Translations under genes and position numbers: made by a program
Assembly (NCBI RefSeq): GCF_000688335.1
Contig: NZ_JHZX01000001.1
Coordinates: forward strand, 1,736,001-1,800,000
Direction of reading: 5' to 3'
DNA: 64,000 nucleotides
From: Sediminibacter sp. Hel_I_10
Lineage (GTDB): Bacteria > Bacteroidota > Bacteroidia > Flavobacteriales > Flavobacteriaceae
Shown: in pieces, positions 55,290-64,000 of the stretch
Layout: every line of letters starts with the position of its first letter
How positions within the stretch are numbered: the first letter of the stretch is position 1
The notes under the pieces: generated by a model
Seen by the model: only the letters and a program-made list of their open reading frames with translations
Database searches by the model: none
Told to the model about the DNA's origin: nothing

Positions 55290-55922
55290 ATGAAATTAAT
55301 TCTTCTTGGAATTATTCTTCTTAGCAATATCTTATACTGTTATTCGCAGCAAGAAAAGGATACGATTTATAGCAAAACGAATCCGATAGTTTATTCTGAA
55401 TTATTTATGGGGTTTGCGGGCGGTAATGGAATTGGAGTCGTAATTGGCGGTGAGCTCAATTACCAAATTAAAAAAGATTTATTTACGGTAAAATATGGCT
55501 ATCAATCCTTAGCCGAACTTACCGGTACTGCTGTTGGTTTTATTGGATTTCCCGCGTTTGAAAAAACAATAGATAACCATGAAATCTCTTTACTTTATGG
55601 TCAACGCTACATCAAAGATGGGCATTCTTTTAGTTTTTCGGGAGGGATCTCTACCAATTATGCAGATGTGAAACAACCCAATAATACTATGACGACAGAA
55701 GAATCAATACAATATTTTGGGTTTCCTTTTGAGGCTAATATTAAATGGTTCAAAAAGAAGAAAAGAAGATTTAGGGCCTATTATGGTTTGATTCCTATTG
55801 GAAAGCCTTCATCCTTCGGAAGAAGTTTTGGCTTTAAATTAGTGGGTAATATTGGTAAATTTACTTATGTAGGAATGGGAATTAATTATGGTTTCGGTTG
55901 GCACAAAAAGTACCAGCAATGA
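55290..55922 (+). CDS. probable outer-membrane beta-barrel protein, function unknown
   Basis: A 210-residue protein with a signal peptide ([12 protein letters not shown]). The body is made of amphipathic strands with Gly and aromatic residues ([50 protein letters not shown]), consistent with an 8-stranded barrel. The basic tail KKYQQ after the last strand is slightly unusual. No named family recognised. The S66 peptidase gene follows 36 bases later. Confidence 0.7.
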   Translation: MKLILLGIILLSNILYCYSQQEKDTIYSKTNPIVYSELFMGFAGGNGIGVVIGGELNYQIKKDLFTVKYGYQSLAELTGTAVGFIGFPAFEKTIDNHEISLLYGQRYIKDGHSFSFSGGISTNYADVKQPNNTMTTEESIQYFGFPFEANIKWFKKKKRRFRAYYGLIPIGKPSSFGRSFGFKLVGNIGKFTYVGMGINYGFGWHKKYQQ

Positions 55923-55958
55923 TTAATGCCTTAATCAAATATCCTGTACATTTACGTT

Positions 55959-56972
55959 ATGTTAAAAACTTCGCAGATATTACCATTGTTTTGGGTTTTA
56001 CTTTTCTTTGGAAATGTAATTGCTCAAAACGCATCTAGCTCAAAAAACCAATCTGTTTTGATACAACCATCATATTTAAAACTAGGCGACACCGTTGCCA
56101 TTGTGGCTCCCTCTGGTATTTTAAAAAACAGAACTGATGAGGTCGAAAAGGCTGTGAAATTATTAGAAAGTTGGGGATTAAATGCTGTGGTTGGAACACA
56201 TGTGTTTAGCCAAGCAAATCATTTTGCAGGTACTGATGCGCAGCGCTGTGAGGATTTTCAACAAGCCTTAGACGACCCCAAAATTGCTGCAATTTGGTGT
56301 GCACGAGGAGGCTACGGCACGGTACGCATTTTAGACAAGCTAGATTATACTGCTTTTAAGAAACACCCCAAATGGATTATTGGGTATAGTGATATTACCG
56401 CATTGCACAATCAAGTACATAATGAAGGCTACCAATCGATCCATGCCTTGATGTGCGTGAGTTTGCCTAATGACTTCAATACTATTAAGGAGACCATTTC
56501 TACCTTTAAATCCACAATCTTTGGAAACCCCGTAGATTATACTTTAAAAGGATCTGATTACAATAAAATAGGTGAAGCTTCAGGGCCTTTAGTTGGCGGA
56601 AATCTAACCATACTGCACACCATGTTAGGCTCTAAAACAGGCATTGACACTACGGGTAAAATTCTTTTTATTGAAGAAATTGGTGAATACAAATATCACA
56701 TTGACCGAATGTTACAAAGTTTAAAACGTGCCGGTTATTTTGAGAATTGCGCGGGTGTCATTGTGGGCGACATGAGTAGACTTCGCAAAAACACAACCCT
56801 ATGGGGAACATCAATTGAACAATTGATTCTAGATGCCTTGGAAGATTATAATTTCCCGATTGCCTTTAATATGCCTGCCGGACATGAAAAGGACAATCGT
56901 GCCATGGTTTTTGGTAAGGTTGTCGAACTATCAGTAACTAAAGAACAATCGACGTTTCGCTATTTAGAATAA
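55959..56972 (+). CDS. S66 family LD-carboxypeptidase
   Basis: A 337-residue serine peptidase that trims the L,D bond of tetrapeptides in peptidoglycan recycling. An N-terminal hydrophobic signal (PLFWVLLFFGNVIAQ) suggests export. Catalytic residues are visible: Ser in IIGYSDITAL, Glu in LFIEEIGE, His in PAGHEKDN. Family motifs VAPSG and ARGGYGTVRILDKLDY are present. It overlaps the convergent gene at 56964 by nine bases. Confidence 0.93.
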   Translation: MLKTSQILPLFWVLLFFGNVIAQNASSSKNQSVLIQPSYLKLGDTVAIVAPSGILKNRTDEVEKAVKLLESWGLNAVVGTHVFSQANHFAGTDAQRCEDFQQALDDPKIAAIWCARGGYGTVRILDKLDYTAFKKHPKWIIGYSDITALHNQVHNEGYQSIHALMCVSLPNDFNTIKETISTFKSTIFGNPVDYTLKGSDYNKIGEASGPLVGGNLTILHTMLGSKTGIDTTGKILFIEEIGEYKYHIDRMLQSLKRAGYFENCAGVIVGDMSRLRKNTTLWGTSIEQLILDALEDYNFPIAFNMPAGHEKDNRAMVFGKVVELSVTKEQSTFRYLE

Positions 56973-57317
56973 CTTTTTCTGCAACACAAAAAATAACGTC
57001 GCACCTGCAAAATAAAGCACAACATCCCTAAAGTCGCGAGTATATCGTTCGCTAATTTGTGGCATAAACCATTCAAAAAACAAAGCAAAATAAATCGTCA
57101 AAGCCAAAACTACACGCATGGGCACGTAGAGGTTTTCGGTCTTTTTTATGAGTCGAATAGCCGCTAAACACAAGCTCAAAACAATAGGCATGCACAAAAA
57201 ATCATTGCCATAAAAGAATAGCCAGTGAGGTAAGGGTAGCTGTAATTTACCAGCAATATAAAGTGCAATACCCAACAGCACAGGGATATAAAATACTGGA
57301 TGTTTTAAAATGCTCAT
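56964..57317 (-). CDS. small polytopic membrane protein, function unknown
   Basis: A 117-residue protein starting at ATG 57317 (the longer frame reads over the previous gene). About four hydrophobic helices are visible (FYIPVLLGIALYIAG, MPIVLSLCLAAIRLI, VVLALTIYFALFF, VVLYFAGATLFFVL). Similar proteins are sometimes named magnesium citrate secondary transporter, a label I would not rely on. Its start overlaps the stop of the zinc-ribbon gene by four bases, so the two are coupled. Confidence 0.75.
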   Translation of the reverse strand: MSILKHPVFYIPVLLGIALYIAGKLQLPLPHWLFFYGNDFLCMPIVLSLCLAAIRLIKKTENLYVPMRVVLALTIYFALFFEWFMPQISERYTRDFRDVVLYFAGATLFFVLQKKLF

Positions 57318-57616
57318 GCCGCAATTGCTGTAATAATCCAAGCAATAAAAACACCTATAGCCATAAAAACTAACCAAATGGAACGCGTGATTTTCGCAAA
57401 AACACGAACAATCCAAAAACGATGGTCCTTATACCTATCGTAAAAAGATGGATCATTCTTTTTCTCAAGTTGACGCCTTTGCTGACGCTCTTTTTCTGCT
57501 TTTTGAAATGCCAATTCTCGTCTTTTTTCTGAAGACAAAAGAGCACCACAATTAGTGCAAAATTCTTTATTGGTATTGAAAACTCCACATTCTGGACATT
57601 TTATGTGAGATGCCAT
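57314..57616 (-). CDS. zinc-ribbon membrane protein
   Basis: A 100-residue protein with an N-terminal zinc ribbon (CPECGVFNTNKEFCTNCG, residues 7-24), a charged Gln/Arg/Lys-rich helix (about 28-55) and one C-terminal membrane segment (IWLVFMAIGVFIAWIITAIAA). The function is unknown. It forms a two-gene unit with the small membrane protein downstream (four-base overlap). Confidence 0.8.
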   Translation of the reverse strand: MASHIKCPECGVFNTNKEFCTNCGALLSSEKRRELAFQKAEKERQQRRQLEKKNDPSFYDRYKDHRFWIVRVFAKITRSIWLVFMAIGVFIAWIITAIAA

Positions 57617-57783
57617 GTATTATCCTTTTCAGTTGCATAAAGATAAGTCTAAGTTTAAAATCCTTTGAACGCAAAAGAATAATTGTTAGTTGGGATGTTG
57701 AGATAGATAACGCGACTGTAAAAGAAGGACTTCAAAATCTTATATTTTTCAGCATCATAAACCTATAAAATTCAGGCAATTAT

Positions 57784-57815
57784 GTATATTGATATACATC
57801 ACATTTAATGTGATG
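57784..57815. repeat. two adjoining palindromes upstream of yraN
   Basis: GTATATTGATATAC (57784-57797) and CATCACATTTAATGTGATG (57797-57815) share one base and lie 21-26 bases before the yraN start. The second has arms like a TCACA...TGTGA operator. They could bind a regulator or fold in RNA. Confidence 0.4.
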
Positions 57816-57841
57816 ATTTTAGTCTATTAAACTGAATGATT

Positions 57842-58201
57842 ATGGCACACCATAATGAACTAGGCAAATTTGGAGAACAGCTAGCTGTCGAGTATCTATT
57901 GGACAAAGGCTACCAAATCATACAACGTAATTACATTTATCAAAAAGCAGAAATTGATATCATTGCCAAAAAAGCGGACCTTATGATTTGCGTGGAAGTA
58001 AAAACGAGAAACTCTGATTTTTTTGGCGACCCGCAGGATTTTGTGACCCCAGGAAAAATAAAAAACCTCGTCAAAGCAATGAACGCCTATATTACAGATA
58101 ACGACATCTCATTAGAGTCGCGTTTTGATATCATTGCCATTCTAAAAAATAAAACGAAACAAGAGCTCACGCACTATGAAAATGCCTTTTACCATTTTTA
58201 A
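57842..58201 (+). CDS. YraN family (UPF0102) endonuclease-like protein
   Basis: A 119-residue protein of the PD-(D/E)xK-like YraN family. The second of two close ATGs is chosen (MAHHNELGKFGEQLAVEYL), because the family start is NxLGxxGE. The core active-site pattern is AEIDIIAKK ... ICVEVKTRN (Asp, Glu, Lys). The role is unsettled. Its stop overlaps that of the convergent gene by four bases. Confidence 0.93.
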   Translation: MAHHNELGKFGEQLAVEYLLDKGYQIIQRNYIYQKAEIDIIAKKADLMICVEVKTRNSDFFGDPQDFVTPGKIKNLVKAMNAYITDNDISLESRFDIIAILKNKTKQELTHYENAFYHF

Positions 58202-58536
58202 AATACAATTGCAATAACTGCCACTAATAAGGGATAATATAAAAGATTAAGAATTTGATCTTTTCGGTTTAAACTCCAATAGCGTTTCAATTCTTGTCTT
58301 ATCATTCGAGAGGTTAGTAAAACGGCCAACACAACTAATGCAAAAAGCACAAACCAATATAAATTCTCAGGAAAAGGGAACAGTCTTGTAGTGATAATAA
58401 AGACGCCTATCATGCTCGCGGAGACAGTAAACTTGATTTTGTCAAGTTTAGATAAGGCGTTACGCTCCATAAATGCTACTAATTTATAAATCAAAATGGC
58501 AGCACATACAATACCAAAGACCAAAAAAATATTCAT
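58198..58536 (-). CDS. small membrane protein with three or four helices, function unknown
   Basis: A 112-residue protein. Hydrophobic segments are at about 1-17 (IFLVFGIVCAAILIYKL), 38-52, 60-80 (LYWFVLFALVVLAVLL) and 96-111 (LLYYPLLVAVIAIVF). Short basic loops lie between them. No family recognised. It is a single gene convergent with yraN. Confidence 0.7.
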   Translation of the reverse strand: MNIFLVFGIVCAAILIYKLVAFMERNALSKLDKIKFTVSASMIGVFIITTRLFPFPENLYWFVLFALVVLAVLLTSRMIRQELKRYWSLNRKDQILNLLYYPLLVAVIAIVF

Positions 58537-58626
58537 TTAAAACTTAATTTAAGATTAGGGGAGATTGCAGTATATTTTAACCCGTTATTTATAAAAAATA
58601 ACGTCTCTTTCTTTTATAAATTGTAC

Positions 58627-59205
58627 TTATCTATAAAAATTCATTTCGTCTAAAAAGCTCCAGACATGTTCGGGTAGCATGGGCCTAACCACCTTTCCGT
58701 TTCTGATGGCCTTCCGAATAAAAGAAGAAGACAACTCCATAATTGGCGCATCTATCTTATGGATGTTTTTATGATCTAAAGGCTGGGTTTCCGTTTTTCC
58801 TTCAAAAATTCTTGGATACACGAAGATCTCATAATCCTCTATGATCTGTTCGTAGTTTTTCCATTTATGAAGACTCTTAAGATTATCCTCTCCCATAATT
58901 AATGAAAACTCATAATCAGGATATTTTTCCTTTAAATATACTAGAGTATTTATAGTGTAATTAGGTTGTGGTAAGGTAAATTCTATATCACTTGGCTCCA
59001 GCTTTAAATAATCTTTGGTAGCCAAATACACCATCTCATAGCGTTGCCTATTATCGAGCAAAGTGCTTTTCTTTTTAAACGGGCTGTGAGGCGTTACCAC
59101 AAACCACACCTTATCAAGAGCGCTGTACTCTGCCATGTGATTGGCGATTGTTAAATGCCCTACATGAATAGGATTGAACGTACCGAAGTAGAGTCCGATT
59201 TTCAT
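58627..59205 (-). CDS. nadD: nicotinate-nucleotide adenylyltransferase
   Basis: A 192-residue nucleotidyltransferase making deamido-NAD from nicotinate mononucleotide and ATP. The motifs are GTFNPIHVGHLTIANH, LIMGEDNLKSLHKW, and the ISSTxIR-like ELSSSFIRKAIRNGK. The length is typical. It starts two bases after gmk ends, in the yicC-gmk-nadD unit. Confidence 0.96.
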   Translation of the reverse strand: MKIGLYFGTFNPIHVGHLTIANHMAEYSALDKVWFVVTPHSPFKKKSTLLDNRQRYEMVYLATKDYLKLEPSDIEFTLPQPNYTINTLVYLKEKYPDYEFSLIMGEDNLKSLHKWKNYEQIIEDYEIFVYPRIFEGKTETQPLDHKNIHKIDAPIMELSSSFIRKAIRNGKVVRPMLPEHVWSFLDEMNFYR

Positions 59206-59207
59206 GA

Positions 59208-59801
59208 TTATTCCTTAATGAAGTTGGATACCAAGTCATAAGACTCAATCAATGCATTTTCTAGATGTTCATTGAGAACAACTTTATCAAAAAGAGGTGC
59301 CGTAGCTAATTCTGCAGAAGCTTTGGCAATACGCATATTGATCTTGTCGTCAGTTTCAGTCTTCCGTTTTTTGAGACGAATCTTTAACTCATCTATGCTA
59401 GGTGGCTTTACAAATATGGAAAGTGTCTGCTCTGGAAATTTTCGTTTAATTCGAAGTCCGCCAGAAACATCAATATCAAAAATAACATGTTTTCCTTTAG
59501 CCCAAATACGTTCGACTTCAGCTTTTAAAGTGCCGTAGAAATTATCTCGGTAAACTTCTTCCCACTCTAAAAACTCGTCGTGCTTGATCTTGTTTTTAAA
59601 TTCTTGAACATCTAGAAAATAATAGTCCTTACTATCGACTTCTTCTCCTCGTTTTGCTCTAGACGTTGCCGAAATAGAAAACTCTAAGTTCAACTCTTCC
59701 TTTAATAATAAATGCCTTACAATCGTTGTTTTACCAGATCCCGAAGGTGCTGAAAACACAATTAATTTTCCTTTACTTATAGCGTTCTGTTGGTCTTCCA
59801 A
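59208..59801 (-). CDS. gmk: guanylate kinase
   Basis: A 197-residue enzyme phosphorylating GMP to GDP. P-loop FSAPSGSGKTTIV, GMP-binding SATSRAKRGEE and YYFLDVQEF, and the lid region RLKKRKTETDDKINMR are present. The frame begins at a TTG (59801); I see no in-frame ATG before the P-loop, so a non-ATG start is likely. It sits between yicC and nadD on the same strand. Confidence 0.95.
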   Translation of the reverse strand: MEDQQNAISKGKLIVFSAPSGSGKTTIVRHLLLKEELNLEFSISATSRAKRGEEVDSKDYYFLDVQEFKNKIKHDEFLEWEEVYRDNFYGTLKAEVERIWAKGKHVIFDIDVSGGLRIKRKFPEQTLSIFVKPPSIDELKIRLKKRKTETDDKINMRIAKASAELATAPLFDKVVLNEHLENALIESYDLVSNFIKE

Positions 59802-59859
59802 AAAATTACTGATATTTCTAATTACTACAACTTATTCTCGTTACGCAAGCGCGTAAATT

Positions 59860-60717
59860 TTAAAGAACGTTAAGCAACTGTTCTTTTATTTTTTCTAATT
59901 CGTCTTTCATTTGCACTACGAGCTTTTGCATAGGTGCATAGTTTGATTTTGAGCCAATGGTATTGATTTCTCTGCCCATTTCCTGACCTATAAAAGCCAA
60001 TTTTTTACCATTAGAATCACTAGATTTCAAGGCTTTTTCAAAATACTCTAAGTGATTTTGCAATCTTACTTTTTCTTCTGTAATGTCAAACTTCTCTATA
60101 TAATAGACCAGTTCTTGCTCAAATCTATTTTCATCTACCTTTTCCTTGATATCGGCAATCCCTCTATTCAAACGCTCACGAACGCCATCTATACGCTCAG
60201 GATCCATAGCAATAACGGCATCTAACAACGTTTTAATGTTAGCAACACGCTCTTTAAAGTCTTGTTCTAGCGTTTCACCCTCGTCTAAACGGTACTGCTG
60301 TATTTTTTCTATACTGCTATCAATTTCTTTTGAAATCTCCTTCCATTCAGCCTCATCAATATCATCACGCTCAGTCATGATGGCATCTGGTAACCGAATC
60401 GCCATTTTTAGCAATTCCATCTCATCTCCTTCTACCACATTTCGCAGTTGCTTCATGTATTCTGTAACAACTGTTTTATTAATTTGGGTAGACGTTTCTT
60501 CACCGGTGATTTCCACATATAAAGAAAAATCAACTTTCCCGCGCTCTAACTTTGAGGCTATGAGTTTACGGATATTGAGCTCCTTTTCACGGTACATTGA
60601 AGGCATACGTGTATTAAGATCTAGGTTTTTGCTGTTAAGCGACTTGATCTCTATGGAAATTTTCTTGGTTGGAAGTTGCAGAACAGACTTACCATACCCT
60701 GTCATGGATTGTATCAT
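59860..60717 (-). CDS. yicC: YicC family endoribonuclease-type protein
   Basis: A 285-residue protein starting at ATG 60717 (MIQSMTGYGKS, the conserved family start; eight upstream codons are dropped). The C-terminal domain has FIGQEMGREINTIGSK, the conserved YicC signature. E. coli YicC is reported to be an RNase. The gene lies before gmk, an order common in many bacteria. A divergent thioesterase gene starts 113 bases away. Confidence 0.93.
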   Translation of the reverse strand: MIQSMTGYGKSVLQLPTKKISIEIKSLNSKNLDLNTRMPSMYREKELNIRKLIASKLERGKVDFSLYVEITGEETSTQINKTVVTEYMKQLRNVVEGDEMELLKMAIRLPDAIMTERDDIDEAEWKEISKEIDSSIEKIQQYRLDEGETLEQDFKERVANIKTLLDAVIAMDPERIDGVRERLNRGIADIKEKVDENRFEQELVYYIEKFDITEEKVRLQNHLEYFEKALKSSDSNGKKLAFIGQEMGREINTIGSKSNYAPMQKLVVQMKDELEKIKEQLLNVL

Positions 60718-60830
60718 TAAGTGTTTTTTAATGTTGGGCAAAGGTAAACAAATAGAATAGGGATTAAAAGTTTTACTTACTGTGCGTGCATCATATATTT
60801 TGTAATTTTGATGACTGAAATTGGAATGAT

Positions 60831-61307
60831 ATGTACAAAAAGGATTTTGAAATTAGATGGAGTGACGTTGATGCCAACGGTCATTTGGCAAATTCGGCTT
60901 ATTTGAACTTTATGAGCCATACCCGTGTTGGGTTTTTAAATGAAAACGGCTTTTCAATGAAAAGTTTGATCAAGCATGGGGTCGGTCCGGTTGTGTTTTC
61001 TGAAGAAATTTACTATTTCAAGGAATCGTTTTTAGAACAGAAGCTTTCGGTAACTCTTGAAGTATCAGGGCTAAGCGAAGATGGCATGTTCTTTAAATTT
61101 GAGCACAACTTTTACAATGAAAACGGAAAACATCTGGCTACTTGCGATATTTTTGGAGCTTGGATCAATCTTAAAACCCGAAGTCTTACGGAGCTTCCTG
61201 AAGATTTAAAGGCTAAGATGCAGACCTTTCCAAAATCTGAACATTTTAAAACGCTTACTAAAGAAGACACCCGAAAATCTGGAAAAAAACCAAAAAACCT
61301 AAGCTGA
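60831..61307 (+). CDS. acyl-CoA thioesterase (4HBT family)
   Basis: A 158-residue hotdog-fold protein. The catalytic signature is IRWSDVDANGHLANSAYLNFMSHTRV near the N-terminus, with the Asp of DxNxH; the second half has strands and ends in a basic tail (RKSGKKPKNLS). It should hydrolyse acyl-CoA thioesters; the chain length preferred is not known. Its last nine bases overlap the stop region of the convergent EamA gene. Confidence 0.88.
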   Translation: MYKKDFEIRWSDVDANGHLANSAYLNFMSHTRVGFLNENGFSMKSLIKHGVGPVVFSEEIYYFKESFLEQKLSVTLEVSGLSEDGMFFKFEHNFYNENGKHLATCDIFGAWINLKTRSLTELPEDLKAKMQTFPKSEHFKTLTKEDTRKSGKKPKNLS

Positions 61308-62192
61308 AACCTTTGGCTTTTTAGTGACCAAGTAGACTCCAAAAAAGATAAGGCACATGGCTGCAATCTTTACAACATTTAACGTGTCTACGCCCATAAT
61401 CAAAGCAAAAATCCCAGCAATTACTGGTTGTAAATACACAAACACACCAACTGTTGATGCTTTTAAAGAGCGCAATGCCAAAGGATTGAAAAAATAGGTG
61501 CCAAACGTGGCGCCTATAACTACAAAGCCCAAAGAGAACCATATAAATGGGGTAAATGCACTCCAATCTATAGCCATAGTATCGGTATAGCCAAAAGGCA
61601 GCACTAAGAAAAAACCAAAGAGAAAGAGCCATTTTATAAATGTAAACGGATGGTACTTGGCGGTTAATTTTTTAATGATGATCACATAAATACTATAAGA
61701 AAGCGCATTAAAAAATATAAAAAGATTCCCCAGCGCGATATTGTCTCCTTCACGGGTAGACTCTCCTAAAACGGTTAACAGTACACCACCGCAAAACCCC
61801 ATAAACACACCAAATATTTTAAGTTTTGTGAGTTTTTCCTTGAGAAATATGGCCGAAAGTATCAAAATAAGAATTGGCACAATAGTCGTGATGACTGAGG
61901 CATGGATGGGAGAGGTCAACTCCAACCCCTTTAAAAAGAAAATCATGTTGATGCCCACACCAAAAACAGCACCCGCAAACATGGTCAAAAAGTCCTTTCG
62001 TTCAATTTTTTCACTTTTAAAAAAAAGTCCCAAAGCCCAAAATAGTAGTGCTGCACCGGCCACTCTCAAGACCACTAAAGCAAAAGGAGGCACAAAATTA
62101 GAGTTCATAAGGTCTTTGGCAAGGGTGTAATTAATGCCATAAAGCAATTGCACCATAAACAAAGCCCCTAGCGCCAGCGTTCGTTTAGTCAT
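61299..62192 (-). CDS. EamA/DMT family transporter
   Basis: A 297-residue inner-membrane protein starting at ATG 62192 (the longer frame reads over the ArsC-like gene). About ten hydrophobic helices are arranged in two EamA repeats (GALFMVQLLYGINYTLAKDL ... PIHASVITTIVPILILIL; and NLFIFFNALSYSIYVIIIKKL ... FVYLQPVIAGIFALIMG). The substrate is unknown. Its start overlaps the stop of the upstream gene by eight bases. Confidence 0.92.
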   Translation of the reverse strand: MTKRTLALGALFMVQLLYGINYTLAKDLMNSNFVPPFALVVLRVAGAALLFWALGLFFKSEKIERKDFLTMFAGAVFGVGINMIFFLKGLELTSPIHASVITTIVPILILILSAIFLKEKLTKLKIFGVFMGFCGGVLLTVLGESTREGDNIALGNLFIFFNALSYSIYVIIIKKLTAKYHPFTFIKWLFLFGFFLVLPFGYTDTMAIDWSAFTPFIWFSLGFVVIGATFGTYFFNPLALRSLKASTVGVFVYLQPVIAGIFALIMGVDTLNVVKIAAMCLIFFGVYLVTKKPKVSA

Positions 62193-62544
62193 GAGCAGAG
62201 AGGTATGCTTTAGCGTCAGCCACAGTTTTGGCACTATTACCAATAAATATTTGATCATCAAATAGCATTACGGGACGTTTTAGAAACGTATAATGCTCTA
62301 ATACATAGTTTTTAAAGTCTGCTTCGGTCAAAACTTTATCTTTAAGCCCTTTACTTTTATAAAGTTGAGCACGTTTACTAAACAAAGCCTCATAACTTCC
62401 TGCCATGGTTTTTAATTCATCCAGCTGAACCTCGGTTATTGGGTTTGATTTGATGTCTTGTAGCGCAACATCATCATTTAAATTTAACTCCTTAATAATG
62501 CGTTTGCAAGTGGTGCAGGTACTTAAATGATATATTTTTTTCAT
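62185..62544 (-). CDS. ArsC/Spx family thioredoxin-fold protein
   Basis: A 119-residue protein with an N-terminal CxxC in STCTTCKRII and the family segments LQDIKSNPITEVQL and LKRPVMLFDDQIFIGNS. The family contains arsenate reductases and Spx-like regulators. The Arg in KRPV is kept, but the CxxC rather than a single Cys leaves the activity open. It is co-transcribed with the EamA gene (overlap), which does not point to arsenic. Confidence 0.88.
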   Translation of the reverse strand: MKKIYHLSTCTTCKRIIKELNLNDDVALQDIKSNPITEVQLDELKTMAGSYEALFSKRAQLYKSKGLKDKVLTEADFKNYVLEHYTFLKRPVMLFDDQIFIGNSAKTVADAKAYLSAHD

Positions 62545-62644
62545 AGTTTTTAGCTTCGGAAATTTTAAAAAGTGGGAGCTTTAGCTTGCAAAGAAAACAG
62601 ATTTCATAGTAAATTTGGTTACTTTTAAACAAAAATTAAATTTG

Positions 62645-63100
62645 ATGAACTGGGCATTTGACATCTCCTTAAAAAATAGAGCGTTTTTAAAATCATTGAT
62701 AGAAAATCATTCTCTTAAAGATCTAAATACAGTTCCTGAAGGGTTTAACAATAATATCATTTGGAACATTGCACATACTATTGCCGTGCAACAGTCTTTA
62801 GTTTATAAATTATCTGGCTTGCCTGCGCTCATTTCAGAAGATATGATTGATCGCTTCAAAAAAGGCACTAAACCTGAACGTGATTTGTCACAGGCTGAAG
62901 TTGATGAGATCAAAGGCTTACTTTTTTCTACAATAGAAAAAACCAAAGAAGATTACGACAATGAAATCTTCCAAAATTATCATCAATACACAGTGACTAC
63001 TAAAAATACGCTTACCAACGTTTTAGAAGCTATTGAATTTAACAACTACCACGAGGGCATCCATCTTGGCTATATTCTTGCCCTTAAAAAATCTTTATAA
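62645..63100 (+). CDS. DinB-like four-helix protein
   Basis: A 151-residue protein starting at ATG 62645 (an earlier ATG adds an unlikely leader). Metal-binding His residues fit the DinB/YfiT pattern: [11 protein letters not shown] near residue 42 and [11 protein letters not shown] near the C-terminus. DinB-fold proteins include thiol-dependent transferases and many uncharacterised members. The antiporter gene follows within six bases of its stop. Confidence 0.85.
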   Translation: MNWAFDISLKNRAFLKSLIENHSLKDLNTVPEGFNNNIIWNIAHTIAVQQSLVYKLSGLPALISEDMIDRFKKGTKPERDLSQAEVDEIKGLLFSTIEKTKEDYDNEIFQNYHQYTVTTKNTLTNVLEAIEFNNYHEGIHLGYILALKKSL

Positions 63101-63105
63101 TTATT

Positions 63106-64000
63106 ATGGAATTTTATGCTATCCTTTCTGTATTGATTGTGCTATCTGCCGTTTTTGGATACATCAATGCCAAATTCTTAAAACTTCCCATAACCATTGG
63201 CTTAATGCTCATTACCATTATTTTCACAATTTTAGTGATTGTGACTGCACAGTTTGATGACAGCCTGCTTTTAAGGGAGAAAGCCCTTATTTCGGAAATA
63301 GATTTTGAAACCGTTCTCCTCGATATTATGTTAAGCTTTTTGTTGTTTGCAGGGGCTTTACACACCAACTTTAACCAATTAAAAATACAGCGCTGGCCAG
63401 TATTGGTTTTTGCCACCTTGGGGGTACTGGTCTCTACCTTTTTAGTAGGCACACTTACCTACTATGTGTTACAACTATTAGGCTTAAACGTGGCCTTTAT
63501 ATATTGTTTATTGTTTGGTGCCTTGATCTCTCCTACAGATCCTATTGCTGTGCTTGGCATCTTAAAAAAAGCGAATGCTCCCAAAAAACTCGAAACCAAA
63601 ATTGTTGGTGAGTCCTTATTTAATGATGGGGTTGGAGTTGTGGTCTTTCTTACTATTTTCTCTATCGCATCTGCTCCAGGAGAGGCCATTGAGGTTTCTG
63701 AAATATTAAAACTCTTTGGCCAAGAGGTATTAGGAGGTATTGGCTTAGGTCTTGTTTTAGGTTACATTACCTATAAATTGATGCGCTCTATAGATGATTA
63801 TGAAGTTGAGGTGATCATCACGATTGCCACTGTGATGGGTGGTAGTTTGCTGGCGCATCAATGGCACTTATCTGCCCCATTGGCAATGGTTACTGCTGGT
63901 TTGATTGTAGGGAATGAGACGGTAAGAAATTCTGCTATGTCAAAAATCACTGAGACCTACGTTGATAAGTTTTGGGAATTGGTAGATGTACTTTTAAACA
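63106..64000 (+). CDS. Na+/H+ antiporter, CPA1 type (3' end outside window)
   Basis: The frame opens at ATG 63106 and runs to the window edge, about 298 codons. It is a polytopic membrane protein starting [20 protein letters not shown]. The transport-core motifs [14 protein letters not shown] and [15 protein letters not shown] are those of NhaP-type CPA1 antiporters (the conserved TDP and ND residues). It should exchange Na+ or K+ for H+ across the inner membrane. No premature stop is seen in the visible part. Confidence 0.93.
   Translation, partial: MEFYAILSVLIVLSAVFGYINAKFLKLPITIGLMLITIIFTILVIVTAQFDDSLLLREKALISEIDFETVLLDIMLSFLLFAGALHTNFNQLKIQRWPVLVFATLGVLVSTFLVGTLTYYVLQLLGLNVAFIYCLLFGALISPTDPIAVLGILKKANAPKKLETKIVGESLFNDGVGVVVFLTIFSIASAPGEAIEVSEILKLFGQEVLGGIGLGLVLGYITYKLMRSIDDYEVEVIITIATVMGGSLLAHQWHLSAPLAMVTAGLIVGNETVRNSAMSKITETYVDKFWELVDVLLN

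Noticed and set aside
1-64000. CRISPR arrays, insertion sequences, rRNA and tRNA genes
   Set aside because: No regularly spaced repeats, transposase frames, or cloverleaf or rRNA-like sequences were seen in the spacers I read.

Overview
The window comes from a flavobacterium (Bacteroidota, most likely Flavobacteriaceae). The signs are: the mutY-ssb-gldE-gldD block with two gliding-motility genes; a TonB-dependent receptor paired with an SPII lipoprotein; many lipoproteins and outer-membrane barrels; a CusA protein fused in frame to a TolC-type domain; Bacteroidota-type promoters (TTG...TAnnTTTG) with no obvious Shine-Dalgarno sequences; and an AT-rich composition. I saw no rRNA, tRNA, CRISPR array or insertion sequence.

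Layout. 1-2.6 kb: an Ig-like lipoprotein (cut by the window edge), ComF and a coiled-coil membrane protein. 2.6-4.2 kb: glyS. 4.2-10.2 kb: a heavy-metal efflux operon (His-rich small protein, CusA-TolC fusion, CusB) whose CusA frame is broken by one in-frame TAA. 10.3-14.4 kb: two outer-membrane proteins. 14.6-17.6 kb: exonuclease III, an OmpA lipoprotein and an aldo/keto reductase. 17.7-19.9 kb: RNase G/E, a 29-residue basic protein and HU. 20.0-23.6 kb: mutY, ssb, gldE, gldD. 23.7-28 kb: a SusC-like receptor with its lipoprotein partner. 28.1-32.8 kb: the operon DUF3108 - tryptophan 2,3-dioxygenase - M23 peptidase - pgi. 33.1-35.6 kb: hppD and hmgA of tyrosine catabolism. 35.7-39.75 kb: a patatin-barrel protein and uvrC. 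39.9-42.9 kb: an S6-modification type cluster (retropepsin-like protein, RimK, aspartoacylase-like) and 5-formyl-THF cyclo-ligase. 43.0-47.7 kb: the accessory locus described below. 47.9-55.2 kb: lspA, a DksA-like gene, ileS, a lipoprotein and metG. 55.3-64 kb: mixed housekeeping genes (S66 peptidase, YraN, nadD-gmk-yicC, a thioesterase, an EamA transporter, an ArsC-like protein, DinB) and the start of a Na+/H+ antiporter.

The most unusual region is 43.0-47.7 kb. A 654-residue lipoprotein has a GC-rich, Cys-rich N-terminal scaffold that ends at the motif LPDGEVDY. An AT-rich C-terminal domain with an HELIH metallopeptidase motif follows. A small lipoprotein gene lies directly downstream. Next comes an orphan copy of the same kind of C-terminal domain (HESIH), joined at the same LPDGEVDY sequence but lacking the scaffold, then two further small lipoproteins that resemble each other. 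The layout matches a polymorphic effector with interchangeable C-terminal cassettes and paired, possibly protective, lipoproteins. That function is inference; the architecture is read directly from the sequence.

Other points are the cusA nonsense codon, a nine-A run at the CusA/TolC joint where both other frames stop at once, a hairpin terminator just upstream of lspA, and an apparent excess of the octamer TTCCGAAG.
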